Shown: piece after piece, positions 27,460 through 36,424 of the stretch
Layout: each line of letters starts with the position of its first letter
How positions within the stretch are numbered: position 1 is the first letter of the stretch
Origin: Corynebacterium amycolatum
Lineage (GTDB): Bacteria > Actinomycetota > Actinomycetes > Mycobacteriales > Mycobacteriaceae
NCBI RefSeq assembly: GCF_016889425.1
Contig: NZ_CP069513.1
Span: 806,001-870,000, forward strand
Reading direction: 5' to 3'
DNA: 64,000 bases
The notes under the pieces: model-generated
The model's database searches: none
Seen by the model: the letters and a program-made list of their open reading frames with translations, nothing else
What the model was told of the DNA's origin: nothing
Position numbers and translations under genes: made by a program

Positions 27460-27604
27460 CGATGGTGCGGAAGCCCGCTGGCCAAAGACCGTTGTAAATC
27501 AACTTTCTGTGGATAGTTTTCGGACTGTGGATAACACATCAATTGAGCCAGACTGCAGATCCAAAAGTAACTGTTAAAGGCGTTTACAAGGGTCAAAATT
27601 ACCT

Positions 27605-27692
27605 AGACTCGCATGTTTGGTGCCTTTTTTGCCCAAATCCAGGGAGCTGACCTGGGAGTTTCTAATTTGAAGCCCACCAAACATGCGAGTCT
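27605..27692. repeat. 18-bp perfect inverted repeat inside a longer imperfect palindrome
   Basis: AGACTCGCATGTTTGGTG (27605-27622) is exactly complementary to 27675-27692. A smaller inner stem (CCAGG/CCTGG) lies in the 52-nt centre. The flanks (about 27585-27604 and 27693-27712) are also partly complementary. I see no second copy in the window. Confidence 0.7.
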
Positions 27693-27782
27693 GCGTCAAA
27701 ACACCCCTGTTAAATGGCGATAACCGTTGTTTTCGCTTTACGACGGATCCAAGTCCACCAACCTTCCCGCGAAAAGCCGAAA

Positions 27783-27819
27783 CCCCGACCCGCAGTTTGT
27801 TAAAAACTGCCGGTCGGGG
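27783..27819 (-). terminator. Hairpin downstream of fadB
   Basis: 16-nt arms 27783-27798 and 27804-27819 pair with one mismatch around a 5-nt loop. On the minus strand the hairpin is followed by a T-containing tail, so it probably ends the fadAB transcript. Confidence 0.7.
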
Positions 27820-27887
27820 CTGGTTGGTGTGCTGTATGGCCGAAGCCGTATGAACTAGTGAACTAGCTAGCCGAGGTGAAAAGAGCC

Positions 27888-30119
27888 CTACTTCTTCAGG
27901 GACTCCGGAGCGTTGAAGCGCTCGCCGTGCTTAGCGGCCAGCTCTTCGGCGCGCTCGACGAAGCCTGCGACACCGCGGCGCTCCGGGCGAGCTGCAGCCG
28001 GGTCGACGACAGTGGCGCCGTCGTAGTTCTTGATGAACTGGCGAGTACCACCGGTCCAGGCCGGGTAGCCGATACCGAAGATGGAGCCGATGTTGCCGTC
28101 GGCGTCGTGAAGCAGAACGCCCTCGTCGACGCACTTCTGAGTCTCGATGGCCTCGATGAAGAGCATGCGGTCGACCAGCTCCTGCAGGTCGGTGTCTTCC
28201 GGAGCGATCGGGGTGATGTTCAGCTCCTCGCGCAGCTCGTTGAACAGGCCCGGCCAGAGACCGGAGCGCTTGCCGTCGACGTACTCGTAGAAGCCCTTGC
28301 CCTCGAGCTTGCCCGGGCGTTCGAACTTGTGCAGCATGGCCTCGACCAGAGCCGGCACGCCGCCCTCGTCCAGGGACTGACCTGCAGCCTCGGCGGCAGC
28401 GCGGGTCTCGCCAGCGATCTTCTCCATGAGCTTGAGGTTCAGCTCGTCGGCAAGCTGGAGCTGCGGTGCCGGGTAACCAGCCTGGCGGCCAGCGGCCTCG
28501 ATGATGGCCGGGTCATAGCCCTCGGCAACCATGCGCAGAGCCTCGTTGATGACGGTGCCGATGACGCGGGAGGTGTAGAAACCGCGGGAGTCGGTAACGA
28601 CAATCGGAATCTTGCGAATTGCAACAGCGAAGTCCAGCGAAGCGGCGAGGATTGCCGGGTCGGTGTTGTCGCCGGAGATGATCTCAATCAGCTGCATCTT
28701 GTCCACCGGGGAGAAGAAGTGCAGACCGATGAAGTCCTTCTCACGCTTGACGTGGGAAGCCAGCTCGGTGATTGGCAGGGTGGAGGTGTTGGAACCCAGG
28801 ATGCAGGTCTCCGGAACCGCGGCCTCGATTTCGGCGTGAACCTTGTGCTTGAGGTCGGTGTTCTCGAAGACGGCCTCGATGACCAGATCGACGTCGGACA
28901 GGTCGTCGTAGGACTCGGTCGGCTTGATGCGGTTCAGCAGTGCTGCGGACTTCTCCTCAGTGGTGCGACCGCGCTTGAGAGCCTTCGCCTCCAGCCCCTC
29001 AGAGTAGGCCTTGCCACGCTCGGCGTTCTCCAGGGAAATGTCCTTCAGGACAACTTCCATGCCAGCCTTTGCACACACGTATGCAATACCTGCGCCCATC
29101 ATGCCGGCACCAACGACGGCAACCTTCTTGAACTCGCGCTTCGGGTACGGGGTGCCGTCAGCCTGCAGCGGACGGGAGCCGCCGCCCTGAGCGTGATTGA
29201 GGTCGAAGAAGAACGCCTGCATCATGTTCTTCGACTGAGTTCCGGTGACCAGCTCGGTGAAGTAGCGGGACTCGACACGCAGTGCGGTGTCGATGTCGAC
29301 CTGAGAGCCCTCGATGGCAGCCTGCATCGCAAGGCGCGGAGCCTTCATCGGGGAGCCCTTGAGCTGCTTGGTCAGGTTTGCCGGGAAGGACGGCAGGTTC
29401 ATTGCGAACTTAGGAGTCTTCGGGTCGCCGCCCGGAATCTTGAAGCCCTTCTCGTCCCACGGCTGTGCGGCCTTTGCATCTTCGCTGGTCAGCCATGCTC
29501 GGGCAGTGTCAATGAGCTGCTCCGGAGCAACAACCTCGTCAACGAGGCCAGCTGCGAGAGCCTTGCCTGGGTTCATCTGCGCGCCGGTCAGAATGACCTT
29601 CATCAGCGCGTCCTGAATACCCAGCATGCGAACGACGCGGGAGACACCGCCGCCACCCGGCAGGAGACCGAGGGTGACCTCTGGCAGGCCAATCTTGGAA
29701 CCGCGGGCATCAGCCGCAACGCGGTGGTTAGCAGCCAGCGCGACCTCGAGGCCGCCGCCCAGTGCTGCGCCGTTGATGGCGGCAACAATCGGCACTGGGA
29801 GCTTCTCCAGGCGACGCAGGGAGGCCTTCATGTCCTCGACCATGTTGAACATGTCAGCTGCATCGTCCTCAGTGGCCTTGGACATCTGCTTGATGTCGCC
29901 ACCTGCGAAGAAGGTCTTCTTCGCAGAGGTGATGACGATGCCCTTGATGGAGGTCTCAGAGCCGTCGCCAATTTCGTTTTCCAGGCGCTCCACGGTGGCG
30001 CGGATGTCGTCCTGGAAAGTCTTGTTCATGGTGTTGACCGGCGCATTCGGGTCATCCATGGTGAGGGTGACGATTCCGGCGTCGTCCTGATCCCACCGGA
30101 ACATGTTATCTGTGCTCAT
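27888..30119 (-). CDS. fadB: Fatty-acid oxidation complex, enoyl-CoA hydratase / 3-hydroxyacyl-CoA dehydrogenase
   Basis: The 743-aa multifunctional enzyme performs the hydration and dehydrogenation steps of beta-oxidation. The N-terminal crotonase domain has the oxyanion-hole segments (FFAGGDIKQM, NGAALGGGLEVALA). The central NAD-binding domain begins VAVVGAGMMGAGIAYVCAKAG, with core GAGMMGAG. The dehydrogenase C-terminal domains include IGLHFFSPVDKMQLIEII (catalytic His). It lies 74 bp after fadA on the same strand. Length and domain order match FadB/FadJ. Confidence 0.93.
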   Translation of the reverse strand: MSTDNMFRWDQDDAGIVTLTMDDPNAPVNTMNKTFQDDIRATVERLENEIGDGSETSIKGIVITSAKKTFFAGGDIKQMSKATEDDAADMFNMVEDMKASLRRLEKLPVPIVAAINGAALGGGLEVALAANHRVAADARGSKIGLPEVTLGLLPGGGGVSRVVRMLGIQDALMKVILTGAQMNPGKALAAGLVDEVVAPEQLIDTARAWLTSEDAKAAQPWDEKGFKIPGGDPKTPKFAMNLPSFPANLTKQLKGSPMKAPRLAMQAAIEGSQVDIDTALRVESRYFTELVTGTQSKNMMQAFFFDLNHAQGGGSRPLQADGTPYPKREFKKVAVVGAGMMGAGIAYVCAKAGMEVVLKDISLENAERGKAYSEGLEAKALKRGRTTEEKSAALLNRIKPTESYDDLSDVDLVIEAVFENTDLKHKVHAEIEAAVPETCILGSNTSTLPITELASHVKREKDFIGLHFFSPVDKMQLIEIISGDNTDPAILAASLDFAVAIRKIPIVVTDSRGFYTSRVIGTVINEALRMVAEGYDPAIIEAAGRQAGYPAPQLQLADELNLKLMEKIAGETRAAAEAAGQSLDEGGVPALVEAMLHKFERPGKLEGKGFYEYVDGKRSGLWPGLFNELREELNITPIAPEDTDLQELVDRMLFIEAIETQKCVDEGVLLHDADGNIGSIFGIGYPAWTGGTRQFIKNYDGATVVDPAAARPERRGVAGFVERAEELAAKHGERFNAPESLKK

Positions 30120-30193
30120 AAATCAGTCAGTCCTTTGTGGTTATCGCGGTGTGGCCGCGGTAATTGTCGCTGTGAGTTTCGTTCCGGTTTGCT

Positions 30194-31429
30194 TTAGACG
30201 CGCTCGATGATGGTTGCAACACCCATGCCGCCAGCCACGCAGAGCGAAATGAGGGCGTAGCGGCCACCGGTGCGGTGCAGCTCATCGATTGCGGCGCCGG
30301 TGATCATGGCACCGGTTGCCCCCAGCGGGTGACCCATGGCCATCGCGCCGCCGTTGATGTTGAGCTTCTCGTAGTCGATGCCCAGGTTCTGCTGAGCATG
30401 CTTGACGACGGCGGCAAACGCCTCGTTGATTTCCCACACGTCGATATCGTCGACCGTCAGGTTGGCCTTGGCCAGAGCCTCGCGGACGGCTGGCTCGATA
30501 CCGGTGAGCATGATGGTCGGTTCGACACCATTGACGGCGGTGGCGACAACGCGTGCGCGCGGGGTCAGCCCCATGTCTGCGCCAGCCTTCTCAGAACCAA
30601 CCAGGGTCAGTGCAGCGCCATCGACGATGCCGGAGGAGTTACCTGCGTGGTGGACGTGGTTGATGCGCTCGAGCTGCGGGTACTTCTTCAGTGCAACTGC
30701 GTCGAAGCCACCCTGCTCACCCATCATGGTGAAGGCTGCGCGCAGGCCGGCCAGGGACTCTGCGGAGACGCCCTCGCGGATGGTCTCATCGCGGTCGAGG
30801 ATGGTCAGGCCGTTAGCGTCCTTGACCGGGACGACGGAGCGGTCGAAGCGACCCTCAGACCAAGCCTTTGCGGCACGGGCGTGGGAGAGTGCTGCCATTT
30901 CGTCGAGGGACTCGCGGTCAAAGCCGTCAAGCGATGCAATTAGGTCAGCGGAGATACCCTGCGGGACGAAGTCAGTTGCGAACGAGACCTGTGCATCCAT
31001 TGCCATTGCGCCGCCGTCGGACATCATTGGCACGCGGGACATGGACTCGACGCCACCGGCGAGGACGAGCTCGTCCATGCCGGAGCGGACCTTCTGAGCA
31101 GCCAAGTTGATGGCGGAGAGGCCTGAAGCGCAGAAGCGGTTGATCTGGACACCGCCGGTGCGGTACGGCAGACCTGCGGTGAGTGCTGCGGTGCGGGCAA
31201 TGTCCGCACCCTGGTCGCCGACCGGGCTGACGCAGCCAACGATGAGGTCGCTGATGCGTTCTTCATCCAGCTCCGGGAAGCGGTTGCGAATTTCGTCGAT
31301 GAGGCCGACGAGAAGTGATACCGGGCGTACCTCGTGGAGGGAGCCGTCCTTCTTGCCCTTGCCGCGCGGGGTGCGAATTGCCTCGTAGATGAAGGCTTCG
31401 CCGCCCGGCTGAATGGTGGCGGAAGTCAT
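30194..31429 (-). CDS. fadA: Acetyl-CoA acyltransferase (thiolase)
   Basis: The 411-aa thiolase catalyses the last step of beta-oxidation with FadB. The nucleophilic Cys lies in [17 protein letters not shown]. The His motif is [18 protein letters not shown], and the second Cys is in [12 protein letters not shown] about 9 nt before ATG is the ribosome-binding site. It is the first gene of a fadA-fadB operon. Confidence 0.92.
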   Translation of the reverse strand: MTSATIQPGGEAFIYEAIRTPRGKGKKDGSLHEVRPVSLLVGLIDEIRNRFPELDEERISDLIVGCVSPVGDQGADIARTAALTAGLPYRTGGVQINRFCASGLSAINLAAQKVRSGMDELVLAGGVESMSRVPMMSDGGAMAMDAQVSFATDFVPQGISADLIASLDGFDRESLDEMAALSHARAAKAWSEGRFDRSVVPVKDANGLTILDRDETIREGVSAESLAGLRAAFTMMGEQGGFDAVALKKYPQLERINHVHHAGNSSGIVDGAALTLVGSEKAGADMGLTPRARVVATAVNGVEPTIMLTGIEPAVREALAKANLTVDDIDVWEINEAFAAVVKHAQQNLGIDYEKLNINGGAMAMGHPLGATGAMITGAAIDELHRTGGRYALISLCVAGGMGVATIIERV

Positions 31430-31762
31430 GTGTTTTTACCTCACAGATTCGTCGTAAAGTGTCGTGCGTCACTATATATGCTCGGGCGGATTCGTGGGTG
31501 GAAATCCTCCAAAAATCGGGGGTATTTACATAAGTAATTTCAGCGCGGTTGCAAGTGCTGCTGAGTAGGGGCTGGGGTGTGTGCCTTCACCGGTCGATAT
31601 GGAGTTAATCACAATAAAGTAAGCGTCAATTCGGGCATGGTCGGGAATAAACCTCGAATGGCGCACTGTTGAACCAGCACGCGAGCATGATGAAAAGCAG
31701 TTCGCTGCGACTGATTACGCAACTGATTAGCCGTAACTCAATTCGTTAGGAGTTCTGTTTCA
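31430..31762. promoter_or_regulatory. Divergent fadA / ohr control region
   Basis: This is a 333-bp region with no gene. It contains one copy of a 30-bp direct repeat (31511-31540) and, before ohr, TTAGGAG about 10 nt upstream of ATG. No OhrR box can be assigned with confidence. Confidence 0.4.
31511..31540. repeat. 30-bp direct repeat, left copy (flanks ohr)
   Basis: It matches 32328-32357 at 27 of 30 positions. Both copies contain CGGGGGTA and the partly symmetric TTACATAAGTA. Confidence 0.7.
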
Positions 31763-32182
31763 ATGGACGCTTTGTACACCACCGAAGCACTGGCAACTGG
31801 CGCAGGCCGCGACGGCCGAGTTGTCGTTCCGAATGGCAATCTGGAATTCGATCTGGCAATCCCGAAGGAAATGGGCGGTTCCGGCGAGGGCAACAACCCT
31901 GAGCAGCTCTTCGCAGCTGGCTACGCTGCCTGCTACCACTCTGCACTGCAGATGGTTGCTCGTATGAAGAAGGCCGACCTGGGTGAGTCCAGCGTTGGCG
32001 CAAAGGTCTCCATTGGCAAGGAAGGCGAGGGCTTCGGCCTGGCAGTCGCTCTTGAGGTTGTTATCCCGAACCTGCAGCACGATGAGGCTCAGGCTCTGGC
32101 TGACGCAGCTCACCAGGTCTGCCCGTACTCCAACGCAACCCGCGGCGACATTGAGGTCACCGTCGAGGTCGTCGAGGACTAA
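31763..32182 (+). CDS. ohr: Organic hydroperoxide resistance protein (Ohr/OsmC family)
   Basis: The 139-aa peroxidase reduces organic hydroperoxides using two reactive cysteines. These are seen in GYAACYHSALQMVA (peroxidatic) and HQVCPYSNATRGDIEV (resolving). The N-terminal ALATGAGRDGRV segment is typical of Ohr rather than OsmC. TTAGGAG supports the ATG at 31763. A strong terminator follows. Confidence 0.94.
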   Translation: MDALYTTEALATGAGRDGRVVVPNGNLEFDLAIPKEMGGSGEGNNPEQLFAAGYAACYHSALQMVARMKKADLGESSVGAKVSIGKEGEGFGLAVALEVVIPNLQHDEAQALADAAHQVCPYSNATRGDIEVTVEVVED

Positions 32183-32202
32183 TTTCGACTTTTCATCTGC
32201 AT

Positions 32203-32240
32203 AACCGCGCCTAGCCCGTCGATGGGCGGGCGCGGTTTTT
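32203..32240 (+). terminator. Rho-independent terminator of ohr
   Basis: The outer stem pairs ACCGCGC with GCGCGGT, with an inner GCCC/GGGC stem, followed by TTTTT. Confidence 0.85.
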
Positions 32241-32327
32241 AATCTTTTCCCGCGGATTGACGGGGGTGATTTGAGGGGTGCTGGGGAGAAAATTGACTCG
32301 TCGTAGTCTCCCACCTGCGGTTATGTG

Positions 32328-32357
32328 AAAAACCGGGGGTAATTACATAAGTAGTTT
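32328..32357. repeat. 30-bp direct repeat, right copy (flanks ohr)
   Basis: This is the counterpart of 31511-31540, in the same orientation, 27 of 30 identical. Confidence 0.7.
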
Positions 32358-32366
32358 GAGGGCAAT

Positions 32367-32402
32367 CAGCCGTCCAGTCAGCCGTCCAGTCAGCCGTCCA
32401 AT
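32367..32402. repeat. Three tandem copies of a 12-bp unit
   Basis: CAGCCGTCCAGT is repeated at 32367, 32379 and 32391; the last copy has one change. Confidence 0.8.
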
Positions 32403-32456
32403 CAGGCGCCAATCCGGCTGAGCCTCAGCCAGTTGGCAGCGCAAGAGATTTAAAAA

Positions 32457-33446
32457 CTATCCCTTCGCGGCGTAACCCCGCTTCCAATACCCCATGAACG
32501 ACACCTGCTTCCTCGGAACTTGGCATTCCTTCACCAGCAGCCTCCGCATCCGAATCACCGCTGAAGACTCACCTGCAATCCAAAAGTAAGTCCCGGTTAG
32601 CGTCGGATTCGGAGATTCGGTGTTGGCCTTGTCGTCGCCGCTGGAATTGGAAATATCTTCACCCAATTGGGAATAGCTTGGAGTCTCCCACACCAGAAAG
32701 TTGGGGTCATCCTCACTTGTCGCCGCCGTATTCCCCTCGAGAACGCTTGACAGTGATTCTCGCGCGACCGGGCTTAGCGCGTTGCTGACAAGCTTCACCA
32801 GATTGGAGTACAGCAGCTCGCCCGAAGTGTCGTGCTCATCTTCCGCTCGCGCCAGCCACTTCACCGAGACCCCAGACGGCACCTCTAGCTTCTGGGCATC
32901 GCTTGTACATGGAATCTCAATAAACACCTCTCCCTGCACTCTCGCTGGCCATTCCTCCAGAGTCTTCGCAATTGCAGGCAAGGCAGTTTCATCTCCAAGC
33001 ATCACGATGCGACTACTAGCCCCAGGGGCGAATTCGATGCCGCTGCCGGATTCATCATCTCGTGTCGGTGCGATGATGAGCAGCTCATCGTCGACCTGTG
33101 CCTTTGAAGCCCATGCAGACGCTGGCCCAGCGGCATCGGGGTGCAACACGAAATCGATGTCGAGTTCATCGGGAGCTTCGTCGGGCAAGTTGCGTCGAAA
33201 AGCGCGGATGGAATACGTGCGGACATAGCCGCGAGTCTCGGGGTCAAGGGTTTTCCAGGTAGCGAACCAATCCCCCTCCGGCAGCTCTGGAAGTTGACCA
33301 GCGGCTGGGATAATGACCTTGATACGGAGGTCCCGAATCGTGTCCTTCGGGCCGACATTCTCCACGCCGTGAAGTGTTATGCGCTGAAAGTGTGGGGAAA
33401 TCTGTCGCGTGCGGGCAACGCGGACGCGGTGTGGCTGGTATCCCAT
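32457..33446 (-). CDS. Siderophore-interacting protein (FAD-dependent ferric-siderophore reductase)
   Basis: The 329-aa SIP/ViuB-family reductase releases iron from imported ferric siderophores. The N-terminal FAD-binding domain contains RGYVRTYSIRAFR. The C-terminal NAD(P)H domain ends with the family patterns FWIAGESSAVIRMRRLL and GYWKRGYA. An insertion of about 40 polar residues (around 235-285) is less conserved. It is the last gene of the iron-uptake operon, 40 bp after the ATPase gene. Confidence 0.9.
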   Translation of the reverse strand: MGYQPHRVRVARTRQISPHFQRITLHGVENVGPKDTIRDLRIKVIIPAAGQLPELPEGDWFATWKTLDPETRGYVRTYSIRAFRRNLPDEAPDELDIDFVLHPDAAGPASAWASKAQVDDELLIIAPTRDDESGSGIEFAPGASSRIVMLGDETALPAIAKTLEEWPARVQGEVFIEIPCTSDAQKLEVPSGVSVKWLARAEDEHDTSGELLYSNLVKLVSNALSPVARESLSSVLEGNTAATSEDDPNFLVWETPSYSQLGEDISNSSGDDKANTESPNPTLTGTYFWIAGESSAVIRMRRLLVKECQVPRKQVSFMGYWKRGYAAKG

Positions 33447-33486
33447 AGGAATCCTTAAATCTGATGAGTTGCTTACATCTACTGAG

Positions 33487-34293
33487 CTAGTACTGGGCTA
33501 GTTTTGAGTGGTGGCGCCCGATGGGCGTAACCGTGGGTAGCCCTGAGACCGGATCGGTGATAACCAGCGATTCGAGGTCGAACGCCTCACGGGTTAGCTC
33601 TTGTGTGAGCACGTCGACAGGCGCTCCTGCCGAATGCAGTCGGCCGTCGCGCATAGCGACGAGGACATCCGAATACCGAGCAGCCAGATTGAGGTCGTGC
33701 AGCACCATGATGATGGTGGTGCCTCGGCGATGATTGAGATCAGTTAGTAAATCCAGGACTTCTAGTTGATGTTTTAGATCAAGGTAGGTTGTAGGTTCGT
33801 CGAGAAGCAGCACATCGGTTTGTTGTGCGAGTGCCATTGCAATCCACACACGCTGACGCTGGCCACCGGAGAGCTCTTCGACGCACCGCCCCGCGAGGTC
33901 TGCGACTCGGGTAGCTTCCATAGCTTCGGCGACGATGTCGTAGTCGGCTGAACTCCAGCGACCCAGAATTCCCTGGTAAGGGGTTCGACCACGGCCGACT
34001 AAGTCTGCGACAGTGATGCCGTCAGGAGCGATGGGGGTCTGCGGAAGCAGCCCGAGCCGCTTTGCCAATTCGCGGGAAGAATAGGAACCTAGCTCCTTGC
34101 CGTCCAGCTCGACGGATCCAGCTGATGGTCGAATCAGACGAGCTAGTGTCCGGAGAAACGTTGATTTGCCACAACCATTAGGTCCGACAATCGAAGTAAT
34201 CTTGCCTGCTTCGAATGACAAAGTCAGGTCTTTCACAATGGGTTTTTCCCCATATCCAGAAGCAAGGGACTGAGCATTCAGTTGTGCGGACAC
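33487..34293 (-). CDS. Ferric-siderophore ABC transporter ATPase (FepC/FecE type)
   Basis: The 268-aa ATPase has Walker A (GPNGCGKST), signature (LSGGQRQRVWIAMALA) and Walker B (DVLLLDEPTTYLD). The D-x-x-T-Y-L-D variant is typical of siderophore and cobalamin importers. It pairs with the two FecCD-type permeases upstream. Confidence 0.93.
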   Translation of the reverse strand: MSAQLNAQSLASGYGEKPIVKDLTLSFEAGKITSIVGPNGCGKSTFLRTLARLIRPSAGSVELDGKELGSYSSRELAKRLGLLPQTPIAPDGITVADLVGRGRTPYQGILGRWSSADYDIVAEAMEATRVADLAGRCVEELSGGQRQRVWIAMALAQQTDVLLLDEPTTYLDLKHQLEVLDLLTDLNHRRGTTIIMVLHDLNLAARYSDVLVAMRDGRLHSAGAPVDVLTQELTREAFDLESLVITDPVSGLPTVTPIGRHHSKLAQY

Positions 34294-34329
34294 GGTGAGA
34301 GACTCCTTGGTTTGATGAACAAAGCGCAG

Positions 34330-35385
34330 CTATCGAGATGTTCTGACGAGCAGATAAATCAGAAAGGGCGCCCCGAGTGCGCCGGTAATTACGCCGACGG
34401 GGTAACGCGTGCCGAAGAGGTATTGGCCGGCTAAATCCGCGGCAAGCACCAAGAATGCTCCGACCAATCCTGATGGCACTATGAGGTTCGCGCCGGGCCT
34501 AAAGATTCGCGTCGCTATCGGGCCTGCCATGAATGCGACAAATGAGATTGGTCCGGTTGCGGATGTCGCCACTGCGATGAGCATGACGGCCCCGACAATA
34601 AGGGCCCCGCGAAGCAGGTTCACGCGCAGTCCGAGTGAGGTGGCGATATCGTCGCCAAGCTCCAAGATTGATAGCCTATGCGCGCCAATCAAGAGCAGCG
34701 GAGTCACGACAAGAACGGTAATAACCAACGGTAATCCGCGCTCCCACGACATGTTATTCAACGATCCAGTCAACCAACGTGTGGCCGTCGGCAGGTCCCA
34801 CGCGGAAGCCTTCGATAGTACGTAGGTGGTCCATGACTGCAGCATCGCGGCAATGCCAATTCCTGTCAGAATCAGGCGGGTGCCAGTAAATCCCGATTTG
34901 AACGCCAGCAGGTAGGTCAGTGCGGCCACGCTTAACGACGCCATCAGCGCCACCGTTGACACCGCGGTCTGAGAAGCGTGAAACAGCACAATCATGGTCG
35001 AACCGGCAGCGGCCGCACCAGCGGAAATACCGATAATGTCCGGTGAGGCTAACTGGTTTCGCAGCATCGTCTGGAAGATTATTCCCGATACGCCAAACGC
35101 AAAGCCGGCGATAATTGCAATAGTGGCGCGTGGTAGGCGTAGTTCGCCCACTGTGAAAGATGCCCCGGGGACGGTGTCACCGCGAATGACGCTGAGGACA
35201 TCGGCAAGGGAATAGAAGGAATCTCCAATCATGAGACTCAGCAGCCACAGTGTGGTCGTAATCGCTGCTAGAACCAATAATGTGAGCGTAAAACGAGTTC
35301 GGGCGTGACCGCGTTGTTCTTGGATAGCGTTCGCTAGGTCGCTGGCCCTATTCTGCGGGCGCGTTTCGGGGGCGAGTTTTGTCAT
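34330..35385 (-). CDS. Ferric-siderophore ABC permease (FecCD family, FepG type)
   Basis: The permease has about 351 aa and nine to ten membrane helices. FecCD patterns include LRLPRATIAIIAGFAFGVSG, MLRNQLASPDIIGISAGAA and GPISFVAFMAGPIATRI. I chose ATG 35385 because it overlaps the stop of the preceding permease as ATGA; a longer start at 35418 would add 11 residues. Confidence 0.92.
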   Translation of the reverse strand: MTKLAPETRPQNRASDLANAIQEQRGHARTRFTLTLLVLAAITTTLWLLSLMIGDSFYSLADVLSVIRGDTVPGASFTVGELRLPRATIAIIAGFAFGVSGIIFQTMLRNQLASPDIIGISAGAAAAGSTMIVLFHASQTAVSTVALMASLSVAALTYLLAFKSGFTGTRLILTGIGIAAMLQSWTTYVLSKASAWDLPTATRWLTGSLNNMSWERGLPLVITVLVVTPLLLIGAHRLSILELGDDIATSLGLRVNLLRGALIVGAVMLIAVATSATGPISFVAFMAGPIATRIFRPGANLIVPSGLVGAFLVLAADLAGQYLFGTRYPVGVITGALGAPFLIYLLVRTSR

Positions 35386-36422
35386 AGTTCCCGCATCCTT
35401 GTCTGTCGCACAATCCAAATAAACAATGGGGCTCCGAGGAAGGGCATGATGATGCCGACTGCAATCTCGGATTGGTCACCGACGAGGCGTCCGACGGTGT
35501 CAGCAAGCGTGAGCAATACTGCTCCTGCCAGGGCGCTTGCTGGGATGAGAACGCGGTGGTCGGTCCCGAGAACCATCCGGAGAACGTGGGGAACGATGAG
35601 ACCGACGAAGGCGATCGGACCGGTGACGGCAGTGGTGGTTCCGCAGAGCAGCACCGCGCCGAGTGTTGCCAGGACTCGCGTGCGGGTTAAGTTGATGCCG
35701 AGGCTGGTGGCGACATCATCGCCAAGAGAGAGTGCGTTGAGGCCGCTGCTGGTTAAAAAGACGATGACGAACCCGAGACCAAGTAACGGGAAAGCGACCG
35801 TCAGTGATTCCCACTGCGCGCCGCTGACGGAGCCGATTTGCCAGTTGCGGAACTCGTCCATGACATCGGCGCGCGGCAACAAAATGGCGCTGGTCAAGCT
35901 GGATAGAGCGGCGGCCGTGGCAGCTCCGGCAAGAGCCAGTTTGAGGGGAGTGGCGCCGCCGTGACCAATTGATCCCACGCAGTAGACAAACACTGCAGCT
36001 GCGAAGGCACCCATTGATGCAAGCAGCATCGTCGGCAGTGTGCGACTGATGTTGAAAAAGGTGATACCGATAACAACTGTTAGAGAAGCGCCAGCAAGAA
36101 CCCCGAATATTCCGGGGTCTGCGAGCGGGTTTCGAGTAACAGCTTGAAAGGCTACGCCCGAGGTGGCGAGCGCTGCACCCGCGCACAGTGCCAGCACGGT
36201 ACGCGGAATGCGTGTCCACGCTGCAGCTTCTCCCGCGGTGTCGGTGGCTCCGCCTAAGGCGGAAAGCGCCTCGGTGGGTGTAATGCTGCGTATGCCGAAC
36301 ATCACCGACAGGACTACCGATACCAATCCAAGTATCAGCAAGAGAACAAATACAGCTGACTTGGTGGTAGTCGAAGGCGGGGGAGTGGACTTTGTTGAAG
36401 CAGTATGGACTGAGGTCGGCAC
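35382..36422 (-). CDS. Ferric-siderophore ABC permease (FecCD family, FepD type)
   Basis: The 346-aa membrane permease has FecCD patterns RIPRTVLALCAGAALATSG, AVTRNPLADPGIFGV and GPIAFVGLIVPHVLRM. A Ser/Thr-rich N-terminal tail of about 25 residues precedes the first helix. It starts directly after the binding-protein gene and overlaps the next permease. Confidence 0.92.
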   Translation of the reverse strand: MPTSVHTASTKSTPPPSTTTKSAVFVLLLILGLVSVVLSVMFGIRSITPTEALSALGGATDTAGEAAAWTRIPRTVLALCAGAALATSGVAFQAVTRNPLADPGIFGVLAGASLTVVIGITFFNISRTLPTMLLASMGAFAAAVFVYCVGSIGHGGATPLKLALAGAATAAALSSLTSAILLPRADVMDEFRNWQIGSVSGAQWESLTVAFPLLGLGFVIVFLTSSGLNALSLGDDVATSLGINLTRTRVLATLGAVLLCGTTTAVTGPIAFVGLIVPHVLRMVLGTDHRVLIPASALAGAVLLTLADTVGRLVGDQSEIAVGIIMPFLGAPLFIWIVRQTRMREL

Positions 36423-36424
36423 TA

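Larger units (their letters stand above)
27460..27887. other. Intergenic region with long imperfect palindrome and fadB terminator
   Basis: No gene is seen in this 428-bp stretch. It contains the inverted repeat 27605-27692 and the hairpin 27783-27819, listed separately. Confidence 0.5.

Noticed and set aside
27876-30197. 773-codon open frame on the plus strand
   Set aside because: It is antisense to fadB and fully overlaps that gene, whose motifs are complete; the plus-strand protein shows no domain.
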